DNA of 32,850 nt from Gemmatimonas sp. (lineage in GTDB: Bacteria > Gemmatimonadota > Gemmatimonadetes > Longimicrobiales > Longimicrobiaceae), in NCBI GenBank assembly GCA_009380025.1, contig WHSP01000032.1, forward strand, positions 1 to 32,850, written 5' to 3'. Positions 7,091 to 15,151 of the stretch are shown piece after piece (position 1 is the first letter of the stretch; each line of letters opens with the position of its first letter). Below the pieces are notes generated by a model. It was not told the origin of the DNA, did no database searches, and saw nothing but the letters and a program-made list of their open reading frames with translations. The translations under genes and the position numbers were made by a program.

Positions 7091-9076
7091 TCACGCCCCT
7101 TCCCGCACGCTTACCGCGTAACTGCCGCCATCGTGGCCATAGACGCCCACGAAATAGACGCCTGGCTCAAGATCGATCGTGATGCGCGAGCACTTGGATG
7201 ATTCATCGATATCGTCGTTCTCGACGATCGGTGGGATCGACCCCCCATCATCATCCAGGACGGACTGATCGAACAAGCCTAGCACGGTATCCTCGTCGGG
7301 CCCTGAGCCACAGGGACCTACAATCCCGGACGTTTCGAACACGTACGTGCCCGCGGTGGGGATGAGAACGAGATAGGCATCGCGATCATCCAGCGGGTCC
7401 GAAATCGTCCCTGTCTGATAGCCACCGACAGGCAACGCGTTCGCCGTCTCGGGGTCGTCGTTCGGATCGACCTCGACCGGTCGCCCAATCTGGAAGGATG
7501 CGGGATAGTTCCCCGCCCCGTCGACGGTGATCGCTGTTGGATTGGCTGCCCCCCCGAGCGAACCCCATGGAAGCAGGGGCACGCCGATCACGCCGTCTCC
7601 ACCGTCGTCCCGCCCAGCGAAGACGAGGTACACTCCGTCCTCCAGCCCCTTGAAAGCGTAGGGTCCATCGCTTGCGGCGACCGTATTGACGGTGGCACCG
7701 CTCGTGGCGTCGATCAACCGTGCATAGAGGTCGCCCGGTGGCGCGGCAGACGCCTCCTCAGCGGTGAGAGTAACGGTGCCTGTGATCCGACCATTTGGCT
7801 TAGCCGTGAACTCGAGGGTGACTGGAGATCCTTCGAGCGAGCCCGACGACGCTTCGACCTCTTCGGGCCCGGAATAGCGTCCGAGCTGGTAGGTCACCTG
7901 CGAGATACCATCGTCGTCTGTCGATACATTCTCGGAAGAGAGGGAGCCATCACCTTCGACGACCGCCCACGTGACCGCCACGTCCGCAACCGCGTTCCCG
8001 TATTCGTCCGTCACCGCAACGGCGAGTGGTTTGGGCAGTTTAGTGTTGGCCGGTGCGACCTGGCCGTCCCCGCCCTGGAGCGAGAGCACCGCCGCCGGAC
8101 CAGCCGCGAGGTCGAACGAGTCCGATTCGGCCGTGCCGACGTCGCCGGCGGAAAACACGAGGGTCAGCTCACCCACTTCCCCGCCCACAGCAAGATCCCC
8201 AAACGTAGCAATCCCGTCTGCGGCCGTCGCGGCAGCTCCTCCCACGACTTTTCCGCCCCCAGAAGCAATCGCGGCAGTCACGGTGGTCTCGTTGTCGGTC
8301 TCGATGATAGTGCCGTTCCCATCGAGTATCTCGACCACTGGCTGTGTCGCGAGCGGCAATCCGGCTTCGGCACCATCCGGTTGCGTCGCAATCGACAATG
8401 TTGCAGCTGTGCCCGTCGATACGCGAACTGGTTCGGAGAGGACGGGATCGAGCGAATCCGACTCGAATGCCAGGATTCGCTCGCCGGCCGATCCTTCTAC
8501 GCCCAGATCAGTGAACGTGGCCACCCCAGCTTCTACCGTCGCGCTGGTCTCGCCGATCAGCTTACCTGAACCCGAGTCGATCCTTGCCGTAACGACGCTC
8601 TCGTCGTCATCCTCGAGGACGTGGCCGTTTGAGTCCACGATCTCTATAGCGGGCTGGGTGGCGAAGGGGACCCCCGCGCCAGCTCCAACGGGTTGCGTCA
8701 CGATCCTCAACGCCACGGCGGCCTGACTCACGCCGAGCGCTACCGTTCCGACAACACCCTCCACATCCGCCGATATCGTCGTTGTTCCGTTCGCGAGCGC
8801 GACCGCGAGCCCGGTGTCATCAATCTCTGCGACTTCCGGGTCTGACGAACTCCACGTGACGGCCTTCCCGGCTATCGTATTCCCTTGGGCGTCCTGCGGG
8901 TCAGCGGCAAACCGAACTGTATCCTCGATTGCCGTAGGGGACGGAGCGTCCGGTGTGATTTCGACCGAGGTGACCGGCGGAGGGGGTGGTGGCTCGGTCG
9001 GGTCATCATCGCATCCCGTCAGGAGGAGGGCGAGAGCGCCTGCCATGGGCGCCACTGCACGAATCGCGTAGCGCAT
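7091..9076 (-). CDS. Large Ig-repeat lipoprotein with C-terminal PPC-like domain
   Basis: I start at ATG 9076 because the product then opens with a lipoprotein signal, MRYAIRAVAPMAGALALL, and the lipobox LLTGC followed by DDDPTEPPPPPP, a spacer typical of surface lipoproteins. The frame is open further upstream to 9220 without signal-like features. The 661-residue product contains a Big_2-like Ig domain (VTSVEITPDAP ... VTWSSSDPEVAEI), then two tandem repeats of about 100 residues that start ALRIVTQPVGAGAGVP and TLSIATQPDGAEAGLP. Next come a Big_1-like domain (VAVTDEYGNAVADVAVTW), a carboxypeptidase-regulatory-like fold (GRITGTVTLT), and a pre-peptidase C-terminal-like domain (DRDAYLVLIPTAGTYVFET ... 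YFVGVYGHDGGSYAVSV). Such proteins act on the cell surface in adhesion or ligand binding. No catalytic domain is visible. It is monocistronic. Confidence 0.85.
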   Translation of the reverse strand: MRYAIRAVAPMAGALALLLTGCDDDPTEPPPPPPVTSVEITPDAPSPTAIEDTVRFAADPQDAQGNTIAGKAVTWSSSDPEVAEIDDTGLAVALANGTTTISADVEGVVGTVALGVSQAAVALRIVTQPVGAGAGVPFATQPAIEIVDSNGHVLEDDDESVVTARIDSGSGKLIGETSATVEAGVATFTDLGVEGSAGERILAFESDSLDPVLSEPVRVSTGTAATLSIATQPDGAEAGLPLATQPVVEILDGNGTIIETDNETTVTAAIASGGGKVVGGAAATAADGIATFGDLAVGGEVGELTLVFSAGDVGTAESDSFDLAAGPAAVLSLQGGDGQVAPANTKLPKPLAVAVTDEYGNAVADVAVTWAVVEGDGSLSSENVSTDDDGISQVTYQLGRYSGPEEVEASSGSLEGSPVTLEFTAKPNGRITGTVTLTAEEASAAPPGDLYARLIDATSGATVNTVAASDGPYAFKGLEDGVYLVFAGRDDGGDGVIGVPLLPWGSLGGAANPTAITVDGAGNYPASFQIGRPVEVDPNDDPETANALPVGGYQTGTISDPLDDRDAYLVLIPTAGTYVFETSGIVGPCGSGPDEDTVLGLFDQSVLDDDGGSIPPIVENDDIDESSKCSRITIDLEPGVYFVGVYGHDGGSYAVSVREGA

Positions 9077-9562
9077 CTGGAACCATGAGAACGGGTCCGT
9101 CGTTGCAGGCAACAGCGGGGATACGCCACGAGATAGAGGATGTCGTGTCGACGCGATACGTGGGTCAGGTTGGTTTTCCATTACGTCCTGTACGGTTTGC
9201 AGATCACTCAGGTGCTGCAAAGCTCGAAGGGCTCGCTGACATCGTGCTTTCCGTCGTCTCGGAGTACCCGATCGACAGAAGCACGACGCAACGAGAGAAT
9301 TTCGCGCGAGATTTTGGTTCGGACAGTGCCTGGGCGAGGCAAAGTACGAGCCTGCGTCGGGGACAACGACCAGCGGCTAGTTGGGTAAACTGTGGAGCCA
9401 ACTTCTGAGGATTCCGCGCAACGCGCGGTTGACTGGAACTGTAGTGTCGTCGCAACAGTCGTTGGAGATGAAAGACACTTTCCTCCTCTTGCCCGATCGC
9501 CCTTCGCTTCACGCCAGAATTGAAGACAACAACGGGGCCGGCGTGACACCGTTGAGGCAACG
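9077..9562. other. No supported gene; upstream region of the Ig lipoprotein
   Basis: Open frames here are not backed by family patterns. The part next to 9076 should hold the lipoprotein promoter, but I cannot point to a convincing one. Confidence 0.35.
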
Positions 9563-9840
9563 TCAGGTCGCCTCGGCCGGACGATCGAATCGGACATATG
9601 CCGTCGGGTCGAAGAGATTGGCGATCGCGACCTCCGACACTGGAATGATCAGCAAAGGCCCAAAGACGTCCCCGCATACTCGAAGGGAACGACCGACCGC
9701 CAGGCGTCGTTGAGCGATGGCACGAGCGAGACGATAAGGCGGGCGAGGAGGAAGGCGATGACCAAAAAGACAACTCCGACGATGGCCGAGTAGAGGATGA
9801 GCCGTTCGCCGGAGTACCGTTTTGGAGTTGACCCCCGCAC
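9563..9840 (-). pseudogene. Small one-helix membrane protein, frameshifted
   Basis: Leftward from a GTG at 9840 the frame gives STPKRYSGERLILYSAIVG and a hydrophobic helix VVFLVIAFLLARLIVSLVP, then SLNDAWRSVVPFEYAGT. After a frameshift near 9660 a second frame continues with LLIIPVSEVAIANLFDP, then TAYVRFDRPAEAT and a stop at 9563. Both halves look protein-like and join at the point where the first frame stops. I do not recognise the family. Confidence 0.4.
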
Positions 9841-10137
9841 CTTGGACTACACCAGGGAGCGGCCCTCATGAAGGCGCTCTCCGCACGTAGATATGTTGCG
9901 GACCTTGCAGCGTTTTCGCGCAAGCGTCGTCTCCCCAGTCTCTCGCGCGGTCCGTTCCGATATGCCGGTGAGACAACAAACGCTGCTTCGCCATTTCGGC
10001 AATAGCAGCCGATCGCAGTGCGAGGTCGGGCGACTGTGACCACATCTCGAACACATCCAAGCAAGCAACTCCAGACGGCCCCCAGCGAAGCACCGCTCGG
10101 GGGCTGTTCTCTGCCGCTTTCATGGGAGGCGGCCTGA
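9841..10137. other. No supported gene
   Basis: There is no recognisable coding sequence, repeat or RNA gene. It separates two stretches of broken coding sequence. Confidence 0.35.
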
Positions 10138-10623
10138 TGGCCCGTACCACCCACCACTTCAATCTTGACCCGAAGCAGGTCACCATCACCGGCCCTCGAA
10201 GCTGCTGGACCGTCAGCTGACCGACCCTTGGGAGCATCTCGGCCCGGTACTCGGAACTGAACTTCACGAGCGGCATCGGTGACGCGACCAACCTCAACCG
10301 GCAGTCCCGTGGCATCCCGGAGTAGGACGAGCGTGCCACGATCTTCAACACCATCGAGGTGACGACAAGCGCCTCGCCACGGCCTCGGAGCGCCCGCTGC
10401 CGGCGGAGCGCCGCTCGGCGGACGGTTTCATCCGCGAGACCCGCTTCCCGGTCAAGCTGACCACCCTGTCTCAGAGGTCCACCACGCTGTCCATGGAGGC
10501 CGTCCCCTTCGGACCTGAAGCGCTTCGGCTCCCAGATCCTCTTGAAGCTCACCCTGCTTCGTCGAGTACTTCGATGACACGGTGGCCTTCTTCATCAATG
10601 AACCCTGGCGACGCCTGGGGTGA
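10138..10623 (+). pseudogene. Degraded protein-coding sequence, family not recognised
   Basis: Fragments that look like one protein are spread over several plus-strand frames. They are, in order: MARTTHHFNLDPKQVTITG; KLLDRQLTDPWEHLGPVL; YSELNFTSGIGDATNLNRQ followed by SRGIPE, a TAG stop and DERATIFNTIEV; RSADGFIRETRFPVKLTTLS; RFGSQILLKLT; and FVEYFDDTVAFFINEPWRRL with a TGA at 10621. At least four frameshifts and an internal stop separate them. The ordered, collinear pieces argue for a decayed gene rather than chance. It ends about 40 bases before the palindrome of the next gene. Confidence 0.45.
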
Positions 10624-10664
10624 CACGGAAGTAGCGTGCATCGAATCCGGCGTGGCTTGCATTT

Positions 10665-10715
10665 TCCCCATGGACGATTATCGTCCAAGCCATGAACGAT
10701 AATCGTCCATGGGGA
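10665..10715. promoter_or_regulatory. 51-base inverted repeat overlapping the start of the DUF4143 ATPase gene
   Basis: CCCCATGGACGATTATCGT (10666-10684) pairs perfectly with 10696-10714, and one more base pair (10665/10715) extends the arms to 20. The 11-base loop holds the ATG start codon (10692). Each arm also contains a shorter near-palindrome around GACGAT-w-ATCGTC: 10671-10687 is perfect except for its central base, and 10693-10709 has one mismatch. Their centres are 22 bases apart, about two helical turns. This fits paired operator sites for a dimeric regulator, or a hairpin sequestering the start codon. Confidence 0.75.
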
Positions 10716-11945
10716 GAGGCATCAGCTCTGGTCGCAAGGGCAGCGACGCCCGTGCTCGAGCGGGTTCTGCGTCTCATGCCCGTCGTCGTCGTCACCGGCG
10801 CGAGGCAGACTGGGAAGAGCACGCTGGTACGCTCCGCGCCGTCGCTGAGTAGCCACGACTATCTCTCGCTGGACGAGCTGGCGATCCGTGATCAGGCGCT
10901 GCGCGACCCTGAGTCGCTCGTGATCCGCTCACCCGAGCTGGTGCTAGACGAGGTCCAGCGTGCCCCCGACCTGTTGCTCGCGGTCAAGCGGGTGGTTGAT
11001 GAGGAGGGTCAACGGCGAAAGGGCCGATTCGTCCTGACGGGCTCGGCGAACCTCCTGCTCATGGAGAGGATCTCCGAGTCGCTTGCCGGCCGCGCCTTCT
11101 ATCTGACGCTGTGGCCGCTCACTCGGCGCGAGCGGCTCGGGCTGGGAGAAACCGGCCTCTGGTCGGCGCTGCTCGATGCGCCGATCGAGGAGTGGCCCGA
11201 CCGAGTCCGGGCGGCGGATACCCCCCGCGAGGACTGGCGTGATGCCTCCCTGGTCGGTGGATACCCGACGCCCGCACTCGCCCTGTCCACGACGGAAGGC
11301 CGCGCGGCCTGGTTCGACGGCTACGTGGCCACCTATCTCGAACGGGACCTACAGCTCCTGTCCGACGTGGCCGGCCTGGGCGATTATCGGCGGCTGATGC
11401 TCGCCGCCGCGCTCCGGGTCGGTACCGTGCTGAATCAGGCCGAGCTGGCTCGCGATGTGGCGGTTCCCCGGCCGACGGCCCACCGCTGGCTGAACCTGCT
11501 CGAGGCCTCCTTCCAGATCCTGCGCATCCCAGCGTACTCGGTCAACCGCACCAAACGGCTGATCAAGAGCCCGAAACTCTACTGGTCCGACGTCGGCCTC
11601 GCGCGTCACCTCGCAGGGGGTGAACCCTCCGGCGCCCATCTCGAGAACCTAATCCTCTGCGACCTCATGGCGTGGCGCGACCTCGTAACACCGCGACCCA
11701 ACATCCTCTACTGGCGCACCGTGAACGGCGAGGAGGTCGATTTCGTGATCGAGCACGGCCGCACCCTCGTTCCCGTCGAGGTGAAGGCAACACCCCGACC
11801 CTCCTACAGGGACGCTCGCCATCTCCTGACCTTTCTAGCGGAATATGGCGATGCCGTGCGTGGAGCGCTGCTCCTGCACGACGGTGACGAGGTGTTCTGG
11901 TTGGCGCGGGGCGTGCTCGCGGCTCCCTGGTGGACAATCGTCTGA
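10692..11945 (+). CDS. AAA-family ATPase with DUF4143 domain
   Basis: The 417-residue protein has the two-part layout of the AAA_14/DUF4143 family. An N-terminal P-loop ATPase carries Walker A TGARQTGKST (about residues 35-44) and Walker B LVLDEVQRAPDLL. A sensor-like LTGSANLLLMERISESLAGR and WPLTRRE follow. The C-terminal DUF4143 part includes ERDLQLLSDVAGLGDYRRLM, a winged-helix-like middle, and the nuclease-like VNGEEVDFVIEHGRTLVPVEVKAT. The last motif (E-V-D-F ... E-V-K) resembles PD-(D/E)XK active sites. The family is widespread in accessory DNA and is often suspected of a role in toxin-antitoxin or defence functions, but no biochemical activity is established. ATG 10692 lies in the loop of a perfect inverted repeat, and no separate ribosome-binding site is visible, so translation or transcription is probably controlled by that structure. 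Decayed genes lie on both sides. Confidence 0.88.
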   Translation: MNDNRPWGEASALVARAATPVLERVLRLMPVVVVTGARQTGKSTLVRSAPSLSSHDYLSLDELAIRDQALRDPESLVIRSPELVLDEVQRAPDLLLAVKRVVDEEGQRRKGRFVLTGSANLLLMERISESLAGRAFYLTLWPLTRRERLGLGETGLWSALLDAPIEEWPDRVRAADTPREDWRDASLVGGYPTPALALSTTEGRAAWFDGYVATYLERDLQLLSDVAGLGDYRRLMLAAALRVGTVLNQAELARDVAVPRPTAHRWLNLLEASFQILRIPAYSVNRTKRLIKSPKLYWSDVGLARHLAGGEPSGAHLENLILCDLMAWRDLVTPRPNILYWRTVNGEEVDFVIEHGRTLVPVEVKATPRPSYRDARHLLTFLAEYGDAVRGALLLHDGDEVFWLARGVLAAPWWTIV

Positions 11946-12118
11946 ACCGCCCATCCCGTTCCGGATGCGCGCTCAGGAGCTACGCCACGGGCCGCCGATG
12001 ACGGGTGGGAAGTTCGGCTGTTCGTGCTCAAGATCTCGTGGTAATCCGAGTCGCTCTGCGCATCGGTCACGCTCACCGCAGTGTGAAGCCGGCGCCAGGG
12101 ATTCCGGATGGGATCCAG
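11946..12118. other. No supported gene between the ATPase and the hicA remnant
   Basis: A hicB partner would be expected next to hicA, but no HicB-like pattern is seen here in any frame. Confidence 0.35.
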
Positions 12119-12399
12119 CTAGCCGAAGAGCATCTCCAGCAGCTCGCTCCGCTCGATCTCGAGATGCTGGGCGACGTCGGCCAGGATGGCTGCGAGGGTG
12201 CCGACGCAGAGCGGGCTTATGAGGGGATATCTAAGTGATGCTCACCGCCCTGCTGCGTGGTGAGGCGGATATGGCTGCCCGTCTGACGCCTGACTTGGTA
12301 GCCGAAACGCCCGAGCGCGCGGGCAAGGTCCACGCCGTTCAGATCGCGAGGCAGCCTGGGCTCAACGCGGCGAACACTTCCTCGCGCACATTTCCTCAT
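12119..12399 (-). pseudogene. hicA: HicA-type mRNA interferase toxin, frameshifted
   Basis: Leftward reading gives RLPRDLNGVDLARALGRFGY and QVRRQTGSHIRLTT, then GGEHHLDIP. These are the HicA double-stranded-RNA-binding-fold signatures, including the catalytic His in G-S-H. An in-frame TAA follows. The remainder, PLCVGTLAAILADVAQHLEI and ERSELLEMLFG with a TAG at 12119, continues in another frame. The family motif I-P-N-H-K-P-L-R-V-G-T-L is recognisable across the break: two bases appear lost in the Asn codon and one C gained after it. The toxin is probably inactive, consistent with the absence of a hicB antitoxin nearby. HicA cleaves mRNA in growing cells when not held by HicB. Confidence 0.75.
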
Positions 12400-12449
12400 C
12401 CGCGTAAGATACTCTGGGCCGACCTTACGACGACGGCCCGGGCCAGGCT

Positions 12450-13244
12450 TCAGTCACGATCACTTGCGAGTTCCATTGTCAGCGAGCCTTGTCCCTCATC
12501 ACAGGGACTGGATCCTCTCTCCAGGAACGGGATCAATCCCCAGAGGTCCGACAACAGCCCATTATTCGGCAACGCCGCCAGCTGGGCCTCGGTATGAGAT
12601 CCATTGGTAACGGCTAGCGAGAGGCCACAGCGCGCACGTCTTCCCGACTCCAGATCCGAGGGAGTGTCCCCCACATTGATGACCGACTGGCGGCCTTGAA
12701 CGTGTAGCGCCGCGATCACCCGTTGGATCATGTCCGGTGCGGGGCGTCCTGCCGCGACCTCATCACTCGCAACGGACATCTGAATCAGGCTGTCATCGGT
12801 GCCGATGTGCCTGTCATCCAACCCATCCAGCCATCCCAAGCGTTCGAGGATCAGATCGGTAACGAGCCGATAGAACCCTGTCGTTAGAGCGATCTTGATC
12901 CTGCGTTCGCGTAAGTATTCGAAGACCTCCAAACATCCGATAGTGGGCGCAACCTCTTGGGTGCGGTAGTGGTGCTCCAGAATCTCTCTGAACGTTTGGA
13001 ACGACTCCTCTACCCGGTCGGCCCACGGATTTCGCTGACCACCGAGCTGCCTTTCCCAATAGGTTTCGAATACAGCACGCTTGGAGTGCCCTTGTACGGC
13101 CAGGATTTCGTCGGCCGTCATCTGCAGACCCGTCGCCGCTGCGGCTTCAGCGAAGCAGGCCTCCACTACGTTGTCGTCCTGAACCGTCGTTCCCGCCATA
13201 TCGAAGATTACCAGTTCCACGGATCCGCCAGCAGTCTTTGTCAT
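12450..13244 (-). CDS. HAD-superfamily hydrolase, phosphonatase-like
   Basis: I start at ATG 13244 (MTKTAGGSVELVIFDMAGTT); the frame is open upstream to 13379 without similarity. The 264-residue product has HAD motif I as D-M-A-G-T. The second acidic residue is replaced by Ala, as in phosphonoacetaldehyde hydrolase and its relatives. A lysine in the cap segment VQGHSKRAVFETYW could be the Schiff-base-type lysine of true phosphonatases, but the fit is not certain. Motif II is LTTGFYRLV, and motif IV is VGDTPSDLESGRRARC. It most resembles the phosphonatase-like hydrolase subfamily found with phosphonate breakdown genes. It is read in the same direction as the upstream OPA-family transporter, about 270 bases away. 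Together they suggest import and breakdown of an organophosphate or phosphonate. Confidence 0.82.
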   Translation of the reverse strand: MTKTAGGSVELVIFDMAGTTVQDDNVVEACFAEAAAATGLQMTADEILAVQGHSKRAVFETYWERQLGGQRNPWADRVEESFQTFREILEHHYRTQEVAPTIGCLEVFEYLRERRIKIALTTGFYRLVTDLILERLGWLDGLDDRHIGTDDSLIQMSVASDEVAAGRPAPDMIQRVIAALHVQGRQSVINVGDTPSDLESGRRARCGLSLAVTNGSHTEAQLAALPNNGLLSDLWGLIPFLERGSSPCDEGQGSLTMELASDRD

Positions 13245-13518
13245 TCGTCTTGGACGTAGTTCCCATCCGGGAAGTTTGCAACTCGTTGTTGAAGCCATCA
13301 CAATACGACGCATCCGGAACTCGCGATCTTGCACTGCAGCGGGTATTGTCATTGTCGCCGCAACAACAGAAAATGTCACGCAGGGTCCGAGCTTTGGTCT
13401 GGTGAGCGCGATCCGGGCTAAGGACGGGTAGTCGATCCCGCTACTCGATACGGAAGTCGCTGGGAAAGTCGCGCTCTGGCACTACGCTCATGTTGCTCGT
13501 TCGCTCGGTCTGCGCGCA
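13245..13518. other. Gap between transporter and HAD hydrolase genes
   Basis: There are about 274 bases without a convincing gene. The upstream extension of the HAD frame runs through part of it. No strong terminator or promoter was recognised. Confidence 0.35.
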
Positions 13519-14820
13519 CTACCTTCGAACCGGCAGAATGACAAGGGCGCCCAGCGCACAGGATACGCTCAAGATCAAAAAGAGGACCGTCGTACCGAAG
13601 CTATCGATTGCCCACCCGATGAGCGGACCGGTCCCTGCCGCCACCAAATACGCCCAGAAGTTCATCACACCGGTCGCTGTCGCCGCACGGTAACGGCCCA
13701 ACAGACCGGGACAGAGAGCCCAGTAACAGGAATGGGGTCCGTAGACCAGAAACCCGGCCAGAAACAGCAAAACGATCCCGACGCCTAGCCACTCCACGGG
13801 CGCTACGTAGATCAGCAGCAATACGACCACCGCAAGGGCCATGAACAGGGCGATCGGGCGCGAGCGGTTCGATCCGAAAAATCTGTCCGATACATACCCC
13901 GCACTCAATGCCCCCAATGCCATCCCCACCGGCAGAGCGACCCCGATCCACACAGCCATCGGAAGGTCCTCATACGCCGGCCCCATCAAATGAACCGGAA
14001 CCCAGATCACCAAACCATACCGTGCAAAACTCTCAAATCCGATCGACAAGACGGCCAGTAGAAAGCGCCAATCCTTGAACACTTGACCGTAACGCTGCAG
14101 AGAACTCTCCTCCGCTCCTCCCGGAAGCGCATCGTGATGGTCGTCCTCGATGGGAGAAAGTCCAACGTCTTCCGGCTTGTCGCGCGCCACAAACCAGAAC
14201 ACGATGCAGGCAACGCCCAAAAGCAGCACCGGAAGACGGAACACCCACTCCCAGCTAATGCGCATCGAGGCAAGGCCCGCACCGATTGCATAAATCACAA
14301 CCGACGAAGACCCTGCCGCGAAGACGTACAAGCCGTAGGCCGTCCCACGTTCCTTCTCTGGCCACCAATTCGACAACATGCGGCTCCCGGGAGCCCACGC
14401 CATCGACTGTGCATATCCGTTGGCTGCCCATGGCGCGAATATCGTCCAGAAGGAGGTCCCGAAACTCACGACCCAGTTGAGCACAACGGAAAGAAGACCT
14501 CCCACCGTCACCATCACGCGGCCGCCAAACTTGTCCCCGAGATTCCCGTTGATGAACTGACCGAGCCCGTAGGTTACCAGAACCGCAGAACTGATCCAGC
14601 CCAACTGCTGCATAGAATAGCCCAAGCTCTCGCTCATCGAGCTCATAGCCCAGCCGAAGTTCTGGCGGCCCGTATAGTAGAACAAATATGCGAGCATAAG
14701 CCCAAACAGGACACGGAGCTTCCACCGCCGTCGCGTCTGTGCCTCGCCTACCGCGCTCTGCTTGCCAGAAACCTCGACTTCCGCTGTCGTTAGCATGGAT
14801 TGGCCGTCATTTTTCAGCAT
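13519..14820 (-). CDS. OPA-family MFS transporter (GlpT/UhpT-like organophosphate:phosphate antiporter)
   Basis: This 433-residue protein has about twelve hydrophobic segments and the OPA signatures. The first helix ends YLFYYTGRQNFGWAMSSM, with the conserved Arg (R52) that contacts phosphate in GlpT. It also has GQFINGNLGDKFGGR, the loop-2 MFS motif, and the block SNWWPEKERGTAYGLY. OPA carriers exchange organophosphates such as glycerol-3-phosphate or hexose-phosphate for inorganic phosphate across the inner membrane. Substrate cannot be read from sequence. The neighbouring phosphonatase-like hydrolase hints at a phosphonate or phosphate ester. The ATG at 14820 gives an extended cytosolic N-terminus; ATG 14796 is an alternative, and neither has a strong ribosome-binding site. 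Confidence 0.88.
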   Translation of the reverse strand: MLKNDGQSMLTTAEVEVSGKQSAVGEAQTRRRWKLRVLFGLMLAYLFYYTGRQNFGWAMSSMSESLGYSMQQLGWISSAVLVTYGLGQFINGNLGDKFGGRVMVTVGGLLSVVLNWVVSFGTSFWTIFAPWAANGYAQSMAWAPGSRMLSNWWPEKERGTAYGLYVFAAGSSSVVIYAIGAGLASMRISWEWVFRLPVLLLGVACIVFWFVARDKPEDVGLSPIEDDHHDALPGGAEESSLQRYGQVFKDWRFLLAVLSIGFESFARYGLVIWVPVHLMGPAYEDLPMAVWIGVALPVGMALGALSAGYVSDRFFGSNRSRPIALFMALAVVVLLLIYVAPVEWLGVGIVLLFLAGFLVYGPHSCYWALCPGLLGRYRAATATGVMNFWAYLVAAGTGPLIGWAIDSFGTTVLFLILSVSCALGALVILPVRR

Positions 14821-15151
14821 GGGTGGTCGTCATCGACCAACGCCTCCTTGTGCCACTGACGTCGCACGACAGAACTTAGGCCTCCTGGCCCTGGCGAACG
14901 CGGGCCAGCAGGGTGGCTAGGAACATTTTGTGGGCCGGCTAATCAGGAGCTTGGGGCGACGCCACCTCAACACCATCAAACTGCTCTGCTAGGGAGATCG
15001 CGAAGGTGAAATCGATCCGCAATCGCGATTCCGACTTTAGGCCATATGTGTTGCTGCGCCATCTCAAGGGCGCTTCGTAACGGCTCAAAGTGACCGACTA
15101 ACCTGCCCCTTTACGCATAAGTGACAGTGGTTAAAAACGCGCTCGTGCAAC
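14821..15151. other. Intergenic region between the creatininase and transporter genes
   Basis: No gene is supported. A short minus-strand peptide, PAHKMFLATLLARVRQGQEA, ends at a stop near 14877 and might be the tail of a lost gene. Stops lie directly upstream of it. The promoter of the transporter gene should be in this stretch but is not obvious. Confidence 0.35.

Noticed and set aside
10452-10688. Minus-strand open frame starting DDNRPWG, mirroring the start of the DUF4143 ATPase
   Set aside because: The mirrored peptide is a direct result of the inverted repeat. The rest has no protein-like pattern and opposes the degraded plus-strand gene.
11928-11945. Word AATCGTC at the end of the ATPase gene, resembling half of the upstream box
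   Set aside because: Only seven bases match and they encode the family's usual C-terminal W-W-x-I-V residues, so chance is the better explanation for a second mobile end.
14877-14945. Short minus-strand peptide tail before a stop, possibly a lost gene end
   Set aside because: Only about 20 residues with a stop directly upstream and no recognisable family.
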